Shown in pieces: positions 9,516 through 18,333 of a stretch of 56,840 nt of DNA (its first letter is position 1; every line of letters starts with the position of its first letter). The position numbers were made by a program, and so were the translations under genes. The stretch is from Trichodesmium sp. MAG_R02 (GTDB taxonomy: Bacteria > Cyanobacteriota > Cyanobacteriia > Cyanobacteriales > Microcoleaceae): the NCBI GenBank assembly GCA_023356605.1, contig JAKQYE010000004.1:1-56840 (forward strand), given 5' to 3'. The notes beneath the pieces were generated by a model. That model saw only the letters and a list, made by a program, of their open reading frames with translations, had not been told where the DNA came from and ran no database searches.

Positions 9516-11027
9516 ATGACTAACTTTGATAAAAAAAAGCTATTAGAAATTATGGCTAATGTTACACCAGGAAAAGGTATAGCTGAACATGAAAGTGATA
9601 ATGAAAATTTATTGCTAAAAAACTTTTTACCTGTAGATCGCTACCGTAAGACATTGAACACTGATACATTTTTAATATTAGGTGGCAGAGGTGTTGGTAA
9701 AACAGAATTTTTTCGTTTACTAGGAAGTCCTAATGGTCGCAAAGCCTTAGTAAAAAACTTAAAAATTAAATACTTACCCCCTTTAGAAAAAACAATTTGG
9801 ATTGCTGGATATGGTCGTACTAAGACTAGGGGAAAAAATTTTCCTGTACCAGAACTAACAGAAGACTACATGAAAGACAAGGATAGAAGTGATTGGCGTA
9901 TTTTTTGGATCGGGTTGGTATTAGGAGTAATATTTCAGCAAGAAAAAGAATTATCAAATCACAATTGGGCTCAGGAAATACCAGAGGAAATTCGTGATTG
10001 TTTAACTAACAGATTATCATTACTTTCCCGCTGGTTTCTAGATGCTCGCCATAACTTTGAAAGTATCAACTATGCTTTAGATAAATTAGATGAAGAATTA
10101 TTGGCAGATGATCGCTGGTTATTTATCACTTATGATGAACTAGATCGAATTGTTCCTTCTTATTTAAAACTGCGGGATCCCATCGCCGAACTATTAGCAT
10201 TTTGGCTAGATAGATGGCGTCGTTGGGAACGAATTAGACCCAAAATATTTCTACGCACAGACTTATTTCGACAGAAATTTTTAGGATTTCCAGATGCTTC
10301 TAAACTCAGGGGACATCAAATTACTTTAGAGTGGAAAACTCCATTGTTATATCAGTTATTGGTGAAGCGTTTAGCTAACTCTGGAGAAGAAATGAATGAT
10401 TATTTACAAATAGTTCCTGATTTAATTCCTTCAACTTCAAAAATAGATAAAATCCTAGGTATATTACCTGCATCAGATGAATCTCGTTTTGAATTATTAA
10501 TGGAAAAAATAGTTGGGGTATTCATGGGAGAAAATCCTCGCAAAGGCTACACTTATAACTGGATTCCTAATCACCTTCAAGATGCAAAACGTAGCATTGC
10601 TCCTCGTTCTTTTTTAAAGTTATTCTCCTTGGCTGCAGAGCGTAGATTAGAAAAATTTGACGAAAAAGAATTGCCAGAAAATCGCTTATTAGAACCTTCT
10701 GATTTACAAGGAGCTTTAATGGATACCTCTCAAGATCGAATCAAAGAACTTACAGAGGAAGAATATCCCTGGTTAGAAGCTTTAAGAAAAGAACTTAAAG
10801 ATTTAACACTTCTAACTGAAGAAGAAAAATTTCTCAACTTACTAGAAAACACAGAATGGAACCAAGAACCACCTTCATTAAAGCCCCAAGAAATTTTACA
10901 ATACTTAGAACAATTAGGTATTGTTGAAATTCGCTTAGATCGGAGAATTAATATGCCCGATATTTATCGATATGGTTTTGAAGTTAAACGCAAAGGTGGA
11001 ATTAAACGTCCAAAATTAAACAATTAA
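9516..11027 (+). CDS. P-loop NTPase (KAP/STAND-like), third gene of HEPN cassette
   Basis: The 503-aa protein has Walker A GGRGVGKT at residues 56-63 and a Walker B-like strand FITYDELD at 203-210. A sensor-like IFLRTDLF follows at about 244-251. The layout resembles KAP or Sll1717-type P-loop ATPases found in bacterial conflict systems. The C-terminal third is rich in charged residues and has no motif I recognise; no transmembrane segment is evident. It is the last gene of the HEPN/ParA-like/NTPase operon and its end faces the convergent membrane-protein gene at 11038. The NTPase fold is secure; the family name is tentative. Confidence 0.7.
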   Translation: MTNFDKKKLLEIMANVTPGKGIAEHESDNENLLLKNFLPVDRYRKTLNTDTFLILGGRGVGKTEFFRLLGSPNGRKALVKNLKIKYLPPLEKTIWIAGYGRTKTRGKNFPVPELTEDYMKDKDRSDWRIFWIGLVLGVIFQQEKELSNHNWAQEIPEEIRDCLTNRLSLLSRWFLDARHNFESINYALDKLDEELLADDRWLFITYDELDRIVPSYLKLRDPIAELLAFWLDRWRRWERIRPKIFLRTDLFRQKFLGFPDASKLRGHQITLEWKTPLLYQLLVKRLANSGEEMNDYLQIVPDLIPSTSKIDKILGILPASDESRFELLMEKIVGVFMGENPRKGYTYNWIPNHLQDAKRSIAPRSFLKLFSLAAERRLEKFDEKELPENRLLEPSDLQGALMDTSQDRIKELTEEEYPWLEALRKELKDLTLLTEEEKFLNLLENTEWNQEPPSLKPQEILQYLEQLGIVEIRLDRRINMPDIYRYGFEVKRKGGIKRPKLNN

Positions 11028-11037
11028 AATCAAACAA

Positions 11038-11640
11038 TTATTTGTCATCGGTTAAATATTGAGTTTCAACTCCTTGAGTTCCACTCATAAATTTATCCCC
11101 GGTTAAATATTGAGTTTCAACTCCTTGAGTGCCACTTATAAATTTATTATCATATCCAATTGGTAATAAAATATTTGACGCTTCTTTCACTTCCGAAATT
11201 AATGCTTCTCCACTACCATTAAATAAACGAATAACTGCATAAGAAATTAATACTGGCGAAGCTAAAATGAAAGCAGCTATCATTCCCACTGGCGCTACTA
11301 ATTGATAGACAATTAAAGCAGTAGGTTGAAATTCCTCATATTGGGAAAAAACCCTAGATAGCCACCATACTAATAATGACATTACAGCAAATCCGAAAAG
11401 AGTAACAATTGAAGGTATAACAAAAGATAAAAAAACAGCTATTACTGTAGTTAAAGCACCCCAACCTTGGGCGACTATTTTCTCTGATAGGTCAGAAACC
11501 ATAATCGTTCCATGGACAAACCAAATGATAAATCCAAATACTAAAGTTATTGCTGATCCTGCCAAAAAAATGTTAATGCTCTTAATAAAAAGTTGCTTAA
11601 TCTTATCGTTATTTAACTTATCTTGTTTCTGATTTTCCAT
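11038..11640 (-). CDS. Membrane protein with duplicated C-terminal peptide
   Basis: The 200-aa protein has about three hydrophobic segments (residues 24-50, 65-95 and 108-135) separated by short polar loops, so it is likely an inner-membrane protein. Its last 34 residues are two tandem copies of a 17-residue unit built on SGTQGVETQYLT, encoded by a 51-bp DNA duplication. It is convergent with the HEPN cassette, with only 10 bp between stop codons. Whether it belongs to that system cannot be told from sequence. No known family was recognised. Confidence 0.65.
   Translation of the reverse strand: MENQKQDKLNNDKIKQLFIKSINIFLAGSAITLVFGFIIWFVHGTIMVSDLSEKIVAQGWGALTTVIAVFLSFVIPSIVTLFGFAVMSLLVWWLSRVFSQYEEFQPTALIVYQLVAPVGMIAAFILASPVLISYAVIRLFNGSGEALISEVKEASNILLPIGYDNKFISGTQGVETQYLTGDKFMSGTQGVETQYLTDDK
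11041..11142 (-). repeat. 51-bp tandem duplication inside the membrane-protein gene
   Basis: Two near-identical 51-bp units (11041-11091 and 11092-11142) differ at only a few positions and keep the reading frame, giving a doubled 17-aa C-terminal peptide. The similarity indicates a recent event. Confidence 0.85.
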
Positions 11641-11757
11641 TTTTTTAATTCCCTATACTTGAACTTTTTAGCAGACCTAATATGGTTGAAGTCAGAAGGT
11701 GCAAAGTAGGAGCAAAGGACTATTCGTCCCTACATTCCCAGGACAAACTAAATTTGA

Positions 11758-12200
11758 GAGGAGTAATAATATCCTAACCGCCTTGGTGAGAGCTATACTT
11801 TTCCATAATAATATGCTTATACCAAATATCTAAAGTATTGCTACTTTTTATTGAAACTAAGGAATAGGGAAATAAATAGGTAGCAATCGTATATGTTCCA
11901 AAAGAATCGTTAAAAACATTACTCTTACTGATTACTTAATAACTAAAGTCTTAACTAACCATAGCATTATTTTGGGGAAGAGGAGTAACAATATCCTAAC
12001 GGCCTTGGTGAGTGCTATATTTTTCCATGGTAATATGTTTATACCAAACATCTAAAGTATTGCTACTTTTTATTGAAACTAGGAAATAGGGAAATAAATA
12101 GGTGGTAATTATACATTTTCCAAAAAAATCGTTAAAAACATTACTTTTACTTATTGCTTAATAACTAAAGTCTTAACTAACCATAGCATTATTTTGGAGA
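11758..12200 (+). repeat. 222-bp tandem direct repeat, non-coding
   Basis: Unit 1 (11758-11979) and unit 2 (11980-about 12200) align throughout, for example GAGGAGTAAYAATATCCTAAC at their starts and CTTAACTAACCATAGCATTA near their ends. They differ by scattered substitutions and small indels. Neither unit contains a convincing ORF. A short related stretch occurs at 46215-46265. The rest of 11641-11757 holds nothing recognisable. Confidence 0.85.
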
Positions 12201-12300
12201 ATTGGTATTAATATATCTATTCCCTATAAAAATATAATTTTATAGGTCGCGAGTCTCATAATTGCCGTATTATATACTAATACTGATAAATATTCGTATT

Positions 12301-12495
12301 ATGGCCTTAAGCATTTTTTTGCCAGAATCAGGAATAAATATTGAAGAAAAAAAGTTGAAAACGATAGAAAGAGCTGTCTCAAATGAATTGGATAAACTTT
12401 TTAATAAGCAGAATTTGACTTATATTATAGCCATCCCAATTACTGGGGCGGACATTCTTGCTCTTCTCAGATATAATCCTTACTGGGAGGGTTAA
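12301..12495 (+). CDS. Small hypothetical protein
   Basis: A 64-aa frame starts at ATG 12301 (MALSIFLPESGINIEEKK). The composition looks protein-like, with an amphipathic helix followed by a hydrophobic segment (LTYIIAIPITGADILALL). A longer in-frame start exists at 12262 but adds a hydrophobic leader with no better ribosome binding site. I do not recognise the family and it could be a remnant. It sits between the 222-bp tandem repeat and the methyltransferase gene. Confidence 0.35.
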   Translation: MALSIFLPESGINIEEKKLKTIERAVSNELDKLFNKQNLTYIIAIPITGADILALLRYNPYWEG

Positions 12496-12533
12496 TGACT
12501 ATTCCCTCCTACTTCTAACTTCTGACTTATGCT

Positions 12534-12655
12534 AAACTTTTGTGCAGTTAAACAACAAATTGATTGTATGCCTCCTTTTAGAAAAAAACCTTTTAAATTC
12601 TAAATTCTAAATTTTAGCTTACTAATACGCATTTTAAATGAGTATTAGCTTACTT
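12534..12655 (+). repeat. ~125-bp dispersed repeat ending in a palindrome, copy 1
   Basis: This block matches 32030-32156 over its whole length (TTTTGTGCAGTTAAAC and ACAAATTGATTGT near the left end). At the right is a near-perfect palindrome, CTAATACGCATTT / AAATGAGTATTAG. There is no coding capacity. A defined unit with a terminal hairpin in two unrelated places suggests a small non-autonomous element. Confidence 0.8.
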
Positions 12656-12697
12656 GTCTATTCCAAATCAAATCAAATCAAATTATCTTTAATTATT

Positions 12698-13690
12698 ATG
12701 TCAGCAACATTTGAACAAGTATTTGTACATCCAAGTCAATTTCCGGATCAAGTTTATCAAGATTATTTAGTTAGTTTTTCTGGGAAGCAAATTAATCATA
12801 AGTTTCATTATGATAGTGTTAAGCAAAGTCAAAAATGGTTAAAAATTCATCAAGAATATTCCCCTTCTAAAAATGATAGAGATTGTGTTGATACTTATAA
12901 AAAATGTTTCCAAAAAACAGCAGAAACCCTAGATGAATTTTCCAGTTTACAGTTAATTGGATTAGGTTCTGGTGGTGGAACTAAAGATAGTTTGTTATTG
13001 TCCTATTTATCTAATCAGCGGCGAAAGTTAATTTATTATCCTCTAGATGTTAGTTTATCTCTAGCAATAATTTCTGCTCAAAAAGCTAGGAGTTCTTTTC
13101 CTGAATTATCTATACAACCAATTGTTTGTGATTTACTTCATAGTGATAATTTAATGCTTCAAATTCAGAAAAGAGGTGAGCAGGAAAGGAGAATTATTAC
13201 ATTTTTTGGTATGATTCCTAATTTTCACCCCCAGGAAATTTTCCCAATTTTAAACAATTTTTTGGTTGAAGGAGATTTATTGTTATTAAGTGCAAATTTA
13301 TCACCTGGTTCGGATTATGTTCAAGGTATCGAAAAAATCATGGTACAATATGATAATAATTTGACTAAAGATTGGCTAATTACTGTATTAGAAGATGTGG
13401 GAGTTAATCAGGAAAATGGGAGCATTAAATTTAGGATTAAAGATGATGAGGAAAACCCTGATTTAAAAAGAGTTAATGCTGATTTTGAATTAAATAATGA
13501 TGTTACTTTTAAATTGGATAATCAATTGATAGAATGGAAAAGTGGAGATAAAATTGGGTTGTTTTTTTCCTACCGTTATACTACTGCAAAGCTCCAAAAA
13601 ATCCTCAGTAGTTATGGGATAAATATGTTGAATTATTGGGAAGCTGCTAATCAAGAAGAAGGAGTTTATCTCTGTCAAAAAAGTAAATAG
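12698..13690 (+). CDS. EgtD-like SAM-dependent methyltransferase
   Basis: The chosen start ATG 12698 (MSATFEQVFVHPSQF) gives 330 aa; an upstream in-frame ATG at 12638 lies within the dispersed repeat and is unlikely. The fold matches the histidine-specific methyltransferase family (DUF2260/EgtD-like): a glycine-rich SAM loop LIGLGSGGGTKDSLLL, then YYPLDVSLSL, IQPIVCDLL, RIITFFGMIPNF (the usual position of FLGSTIGNF), a GDLLLLSANL strand, and a late IGLFFSYRYT. True EgtD enzymes make hercynine. The binding-site residues cannot be checked here, so the substrate is open. No ergothioneine partner gene (EgtB) is adjacent. Confidence 0.65.
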   Translation: MSATFEQVFVHPSQFPDQVYQDYLVSFSGKQINHKFHYDSVKQSQKWLKIHQEYSPSKNDRDCVDTYKKCFQKTAETLDEFSSLQLIGLGSGGGTKDSLLLSYLSNQRRKLIYYPLDVSLSLAIISAQKARSSFPELSIQPIVCDLLHSDNLMLQIQKRGEQERRIITFFGMIPNFHPQEIFPILNNFLVEGDLLLLSANLSPGSDYVQGIEKIMVQYDNNLTKDWLITVLEDVGVNQENGSIKFRIKDDEENPDLKRVNADFELNNDVTFKLDNQLIEWKSGDKIGLFFSYRYTTAKLQKILSSYGINMLNYWEAANQEEGVYLCQKSK

Positions 13691-13807
13691 GGCTTACTGA
13701 AAAATCTTTTTAAGGAGTATTGAAAAAGGGTATTCATCTTTAACCATGACCAACCCGTCCCTAACCCCTCCCAGGAGGAGAAATAGGGGATTAGGTACGG
13801 AAGTTCC

Positions 13808-13945
13808 ATGAGACATCTTGATACCCTTTATCTCCCTGAAATTTTTGTTTTTTATCAAAAAGAAAAATGGTTGATCAATTGTCTAAAATTTGCTCCGAAT
13901 GCCCCAGAACAAAACCCTGTAGAATATATAGCAATCCTATTTTAT
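13808..13945 (+). pseudogene. IS630-family transposase C-terminal remnant
   Basis: The frame encodes LPEIFVFYQKEKWLIN and then KFAPNAPEQNPVEYI. The FAPNAPEQNPVE block is the characteristic last catalytic segment of IS630/Tc1-mariner-type DDE transposases, the final acidic residue being the E of NPVE. Nothing upstream encodes the rest of the enzyme, and downstream similarity is lost after about ten residues. It is a fragment. Confidence 0.6.
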
Positions 13946-14929
13946 TTGTGTCAAAAATCTTACTGCTTTTTAGGCAACAAGCAAGAGGCAACAGGCAACA
14001 GGTAAGATTTTCAACTTTTTTATCTACTTTTTTATCTACTTTTTGATTTGCCGCAACCTATTTAGGACTGCTATATTTGGTTACAAACCAAAAACTTCAT
14101 GATTGCGTTTTATCATCTTTGTAGTTCTTTTAAAATAGTTAAGTGGTTATTTAAATTTTTTGTAGACGGTCAGAACTTTGATTTTTCAAAACTTTTTCAG
14201 TATGGAATTTTGCCACAACCACCCAGAGGATTGCTATATATAAAAAATACACAAACGATGCTACCGGACATGATATAATTTAAGTCATTTGAGTTAAATA
14301 GTATAGGTTTTATGTAACCTGTTGTGATACATTATGAAGTGCTGAATGTGGGTTAGATAAGTAGGGTCGCCTAAGTTAATAAAATTGGTATAATAATCAA
14401 TTATTAATTGTTAATTCTTGAATCTAATATTTAGCCTTTTTTAAGGGTATCAATATGTAAAAATTCACCAATTTTTATAAGTAGTTGTGGTCAGCTTAAT
14501 TATGAATGTAGGATTTTTTCCTAAGTTTCCTGCAGGAGCTTTTGTCACAAGTTCTACCGACAATAATAGCAGTTTAAATGAAACTTAGTTATAGCAGAAA
14601 AAACTTGTCTCAATCTAAATTAAAATAACTATAGATAGGATTGCATCAATTTGATAAGTCTTTGCGACACCTTCTTGAGTAGGAGACCCACCCAGTGGGT
14701 AGGGACGTTGTATGCTACGTCCCTACAAAATGTGAATAATTCAGAAGCTCCTGCCGTGCTAATGATCAAAATGGTGGTTATGGGTAATATCATGTCCGGA
14801 TATTAGGGCTCTTGCCTTACTACATTTTTTTATTACAACTATTCAACCGGACATTATATTAAGAACTTTAATTCTAACTATTTAACCAGACATCATATTA
14901 ATATGACTTCTGCCTTATGCCTTCTCTGG
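13946..14929. other. Gene-poor stretch with repeated CCGGACAT motifs and a hairpin
   Basis: I see no gene. A perfect 13-bp inverted pair, CCGGACATGATAT at 14264-14276 and its complement at 14787-14799, encloses about 510 bp. Two more related motifs, AACTATTCAACCGGACAT at ~14836 and AACTATTTAACCAGACAT at ~14876, lie just downstream of the RTX gene stop. A hairpin built on GTAGGGACGT/ACGTCCCTAC lies at about 14699-14727. Confidence 0.6.
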
Positions 14930-17881
14930 TCAAATAAACTTAAAGTCTGAAGAATCAATAATAGTATTAATAGCATCAGGAAAAACAGGAATATTATTAA
15001 GAATTGCTAAATCAAAAGCACGACTACCATCATCGTCAAGATTAGGGTCATATCCTAAAATAGCTTTGCCATTTAAACTATTATTGACATAAATAAAGAA
15101 AGCTGGACTTGTACTAGAACCCTTTTGATTGTTCAAAATAGAATTCACTTGCTGTACATCTTCAAATTTATTCTCAAAAATAATCAGTTCTTGTTCGCTA
15201 ATATCTTGACCTTGTGAACCTAAATTATCCAGAGAAACTATCACACTAGAAAATTCTGTAGCAGTACCAGAAGGATTAGTTAAATTACCAAAATTATTCG
15301 ATCTAAACAAAAATACATCATTATTGCCATTAAAATCAGTAATCACATCTACTCCTTCATTGGGAACTTCAAAAAAGAAAGCATCATTGCCTCCATTACC
15401 AGTTAATCTGTCAGTACCAAATCCACCATTTAATGTATCATCTCCTAAACTTCCATTGATAGAATCATTACCTTCATTACCACCTACAAAATCGTTCCCT
15501 TCACTACCATCGAGAGTGTCAGCTCCTGGGCCACCACCCAAAGAGTCATCACCGATGCCACCAATAATACTGTCACTATCAGCACCCCCATCAATAGTAT
15601 CGTTACCGGAATCACCTGCAAGAGTATCATTTCCCGTATTACCCAATAGGGAGTCGTTGTTATCTCCCCCAGAGAGGGAATCATTACCTGTACCTCCGTC
15701 AAGGGTATCATCACTAAGCCCACCTTCAAGAGTATCTTGTTGTTCTCCTCCTAATAATAGATCCTTGCCATCTTCTCCTAACAAAAAGTCATTATCAGCA
15801 CCCCCATCAAGAGTATCGTTGCCTACTCCTCCCAATAATGTGTCAGTTTCTTCTCCTCCAAACAAAGAGTCGTTACCAGTTTCACCTAATAAAGAATCTT
15901 TTCCAGGTCCACCATCTAAAACATCATCTCCACCACCACCACTGAGAGTATCGTTGCCAACATTTCCTATCAAGTAATCACTTTCTTGGGTACCGTTAAT
16001 ATTATTACTGCCATTGTTTCCTTCGATAACATTATCAACAACTCTAATGCTAAAAGATGTCCTGGCAATACTTCCACCATCACCATCAGAAACAGAAAAG
16101 GAAAAAGGAAAATTACCTGCTGTATTACCAGGGGTATACAGAATTAAATTGTTATTAATATCAGCTTGAGAGAAAGTATTACCCTGATTAAAAGTTTGAT
16201 TAACTAACCTAAGATTACCTTGTGCTGATGTTGTAATAATGTTGTAGGTAATTTCTTCTACTGTGTTGTCCGTATCTGTAACTAAAAGACTGGTATTTAA
16301 TATGTTTTTTCTGGGTCCATTTTTGACAACAATAATACCTCGGTTGTTGGCTAACTGTGGAGGATCGTTGACTTTGATATTGACTTGAGCTGTATTGGAA
16401 TTACCATTACCGTCACTAATACTATAGCTGAAACTATCATCTCCTAGGAATGCAACATTAGGAGTGTATACATAAGTTGTAATGTTTTCTTCCACTAACG
16501 ATCCGTTTTGTGGTTGATTTATAGAAATACTTAAAGGATCTCCTTCTGGATCGGAGTCGTTTTCTAGTAGTTTTTGAGCAGTAATAGTTAATGGTTCATC
16601 TTTATTAGTTGTCAAATTATCATCCTCTGCCTCTGGTGGTAAGTTAAAGGGTTCTGGTGTTGGTGCTGGTGTTGCTGCTGGTGCTGGTGTTGGTGTTGGT
16701 GTTGGTGTTGGTGCTGGTGCTGGTGTTGGTGCTGGTGTTGGTGTTGGTGCTGGTGTTGGTGCTGGTGTTGCGTTTGGCGTTATTGATATTGTTACTATTA
16801 CAGGGTTGTCTTCTGATACCCCAACACTTACACCTGTTGTGGGTGTGACTCCAGTAGGTGTTGCTGTGGGTGTGACCCCAGTAGGTGTTGCTGTGGGTGT
16901 GACCCCAGTAGGTGTTGCTGTGGGTGTGACCCCAGTAGGTGTTGCTGTGGGTAGTGATACTGTGACAAAATCATTAGAGTCAATAGTGCTACTTTCAACT
17001 CCAACTAATACTGCTAAGAAGTCACCGTTAGTACCACCTACACTAATAATTGTATTATCGGAGTTGTCTTCTGGTGTAAAAATACTTAGATCTTCAAAGG
17101 TCAAACCATTACTAAGACCAATCAAATCTTCATCACTGAAGTCATTAATCAAATCTGCCCCAGCAACTCCTGAACCTCCTGAGTTACGTGTAAGATTAAA
17201 AGTATCTTGCCCAATACCACCTGTAATTGTATCTGCACCAAGATTTCCTGAGAGAAAGTCTGCACCCACTCCTCCTTCTAGGGAGTCTCCATCTTTCCCA
17301 CCAAAAAGTATATCGTCTCCTGAATTTCCTTCTAGAGTATCTCTACCTGTCCCTCCAAATAAGTTATCTCCACCATCATTTCCTAATAAACAATCGTCAC
17401 CTATACCGCCAACTACTGTATCATTGCCAATATCTCCATCAACTACGTCATTGCCTCGATCGCCAAATAAGAGGTCATTTTCTCCACCACCCACAATAGT
17501 ATCATCCTGTTTACCTCCAAAAATAGTATCATTGCCTTCATTTCCCAATATATCATCACGGTCGCGATCGCCAAATAATGTATCACTACCACTATTTCCT
17601 CGAATAACATCTAAACCTTTCCCCCCCCGCAAACAATCATCTCCCAGACCTCCGTCAAGAAAATCATTTCCTGCATTACCGTTTATTTGGTCTTGACCTT
17701 CACCCCCAAGGAGAGTATCATTTTCATCTAGAGCAAAAACTGTATCATCTCCAGACAATGCTGTAATTGTGTCCTCTCTTGAACTTCCAATTATGGAGTC
17801 GCTCAGAAGAGTTCCCTCTCCTAAACCTTCAATAGAAATTGCTGGTGGTAGTCCGACTTGTTGTTTAACTGTTTGTACCAT
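14930..17881 (-). CDS. RTX calcium-binding protein with cadherin-like modules (983 aa)
   Basis: The domains run in this order. A first block of RTX nonapeptides (GGxGxDxLx, about residues 40-240) is followed by a conserved module ending NDFVTVS. A Thr/Pro linker (about 305-415) contains perfect VTPTATPTG repeats and PAPTPT runs. Two tandem-95/cadherin-like domains (about 418-640; ENDSDPEGDPLSI, YSISDGNGNS) precede a second RTX block (about 645-865). The C-terminal ~110 residues end SSDFKFI. There is no classical signal peptide; RTX proteins are exported by type I secretion through a C-terminal signal and fold on binding calcium outside. It is probably a surface or extracellular protein. The paralogue upstream (18334-22101) ends in a very similar motif and points the same way. 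No secretion genes are in the window. Confidence 0.9.
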   Translation of the reverse strand: MVQTVKQQVGLPPAISIEGLGEGTLLSDSIIGSSREDTITALSGDDTVFALDENDTLLGGEGQDQINGNAGNDFLDGGLGDDCLRGGKGLDVIRGNSGSDTLFGDRDRDDILGNEGNDTIFGGKQDDTIVGGGENDLLFGDRGNDVVDGDIGNDTVVGGIGDDCLLGNDGGDNLFGGTGRDTLEGNSGDDILFGGKDGDSLEGGVGADFLSGNLGADTITGGIGQDTFNLTRNSGGSGVAGADLINDFSDEDLIGLSNGLTFEDLSIFTPEDNSDNTIISVGGTNGDFLAVLVGVESSTIDSNDFVTVSLPTATPTGVTPTATPTGVTPTATPTGVTPTATPTGVTPTTGVSVGVSEDNPVIVTISITPNATPAPTPAPTPTPAPTPAPAPTPTPTPTPAPAATPAPTPEPFNLPPEAEDDNLTTNKDEPLTITAQKLLENDSDPEGDPLSISINQPQNGSLVEENITTYVYTPNVAFLGDDSFSYSISDGNGNSNTAQVNIKVNDPPQLANNRGIIVVKNGPRKNILNTSLLVTDTDNTVEEITYNIITTSAQGNLRLVNQTFNQGNTFSQADINNNLILYTPGNTAGNFPFSFSVSDGDGGSIARTSFSIRVVDNVIEGNNGSNNINGTQESDYLIGNVGNDTLSGGGGDDVLDGGPGKDSLLGETGNDSLFGGEETDTLLGGVGNDTLDGGADNDFLLGEDGKDLLLGGEQQDTLEGGLSDDTLDGGTGNDSLSGGDNNDSLLGNTGNDTLAGDSGNDTIDGGADSDSIIGGIGDDSLGGGPGADTLDGSEGNDFVGGNEGNDSINGSLGDDTLNGGFGTDRLTGNGGNDAFFFEVPNEGVDVITDFNGNNDVFLFRSNNFGNLTNPSGTATEFSSVIVSLDNLGSQGQDISEQELIIFENKFEDVQQVNSILNNQKGSSTSPAFFIYVNNSLNGKAILGYDPNLDDDGSRAFDLAILNNIPVFPDAINTIIDSSDFKFI
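16650..16955 (-). repeat. Low-complexity linker repeats in the RTX gene
   Basis: GGTGTTGGTGCT-type hexamer repeats (16650-16770) encode Pro/Thr/Ala runs. About 110 bp further on, a 27-bp unit recurs four times (about 16845-16952) and encodes VTPTATPTG four times. Near-perfect identity suggests ongoing slippage. Confidence 0.8.
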
Positions 17882-18333
17882 GTTAATTTTTCCTCATAAT
17901 TATTTTTTTTGCGTTACATACATTATATAAATGTGAGATGATTCTAATAGTTTTGTGAAATAGACATATTATATTATGTCCAGTTAAATACTTCACTTTG
18001 AACTATTTTGGCACTTATGCTAGAGGCATAAGTAAAGAAAAGGTACTTACGGGAGAAAACTGTTGAGCACAGATTATCTGGATCTGATGTACTTATTCCT
18101 TATATTTTCTGGTAAACAGGATGCTCACCCCACTTTCGTGAAACTGTATAACATCCTTTAATTTAGTAATTTCTTTTTCCGCCTTTTTCAGAAAGAGAAA
18201 GGAATATCATGTTTTTAACAATTCGTTGGCCAAGAGGGTGATTACTACTTATTCAGTATAACCCCAGGTCCTACTTAAGTTGCACACAACATGAGTAGGA
18301 ACCTTACATGTAACGTCCCGAATTACTCTGAAT
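17882..18333. other. Intergenic spacer between the two RTX genes
   Basis: No gene was found. A palindrome-like GACATATTATATTATGTC at 17963-17980 is the same motif family as the CCGGACAT repeats on the other side of the 983-aa RTX gene. It lies about 80 bp upstream of that gene's start, where an operator could also lie. The spacing allows a separate promoter for each RTX gene. Confidence 0.4.

Noticed and set aside
12638-12697. Upstream start for the methyltransferase
   Set aside because: This ATG is inside the palindrome of the dispersed repeat; the family N-terminus begins at MSATFEQVF.
15324-15977. Long Pro/Ser-rich ORFs opposite the RTX genes (also 16806-17696, 18836-19300, 20342-21193)
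   Set aside because: They are antisense shadows of GGxGxD repeats, which translate to regular SLPSPP patterns; no independent start signals.
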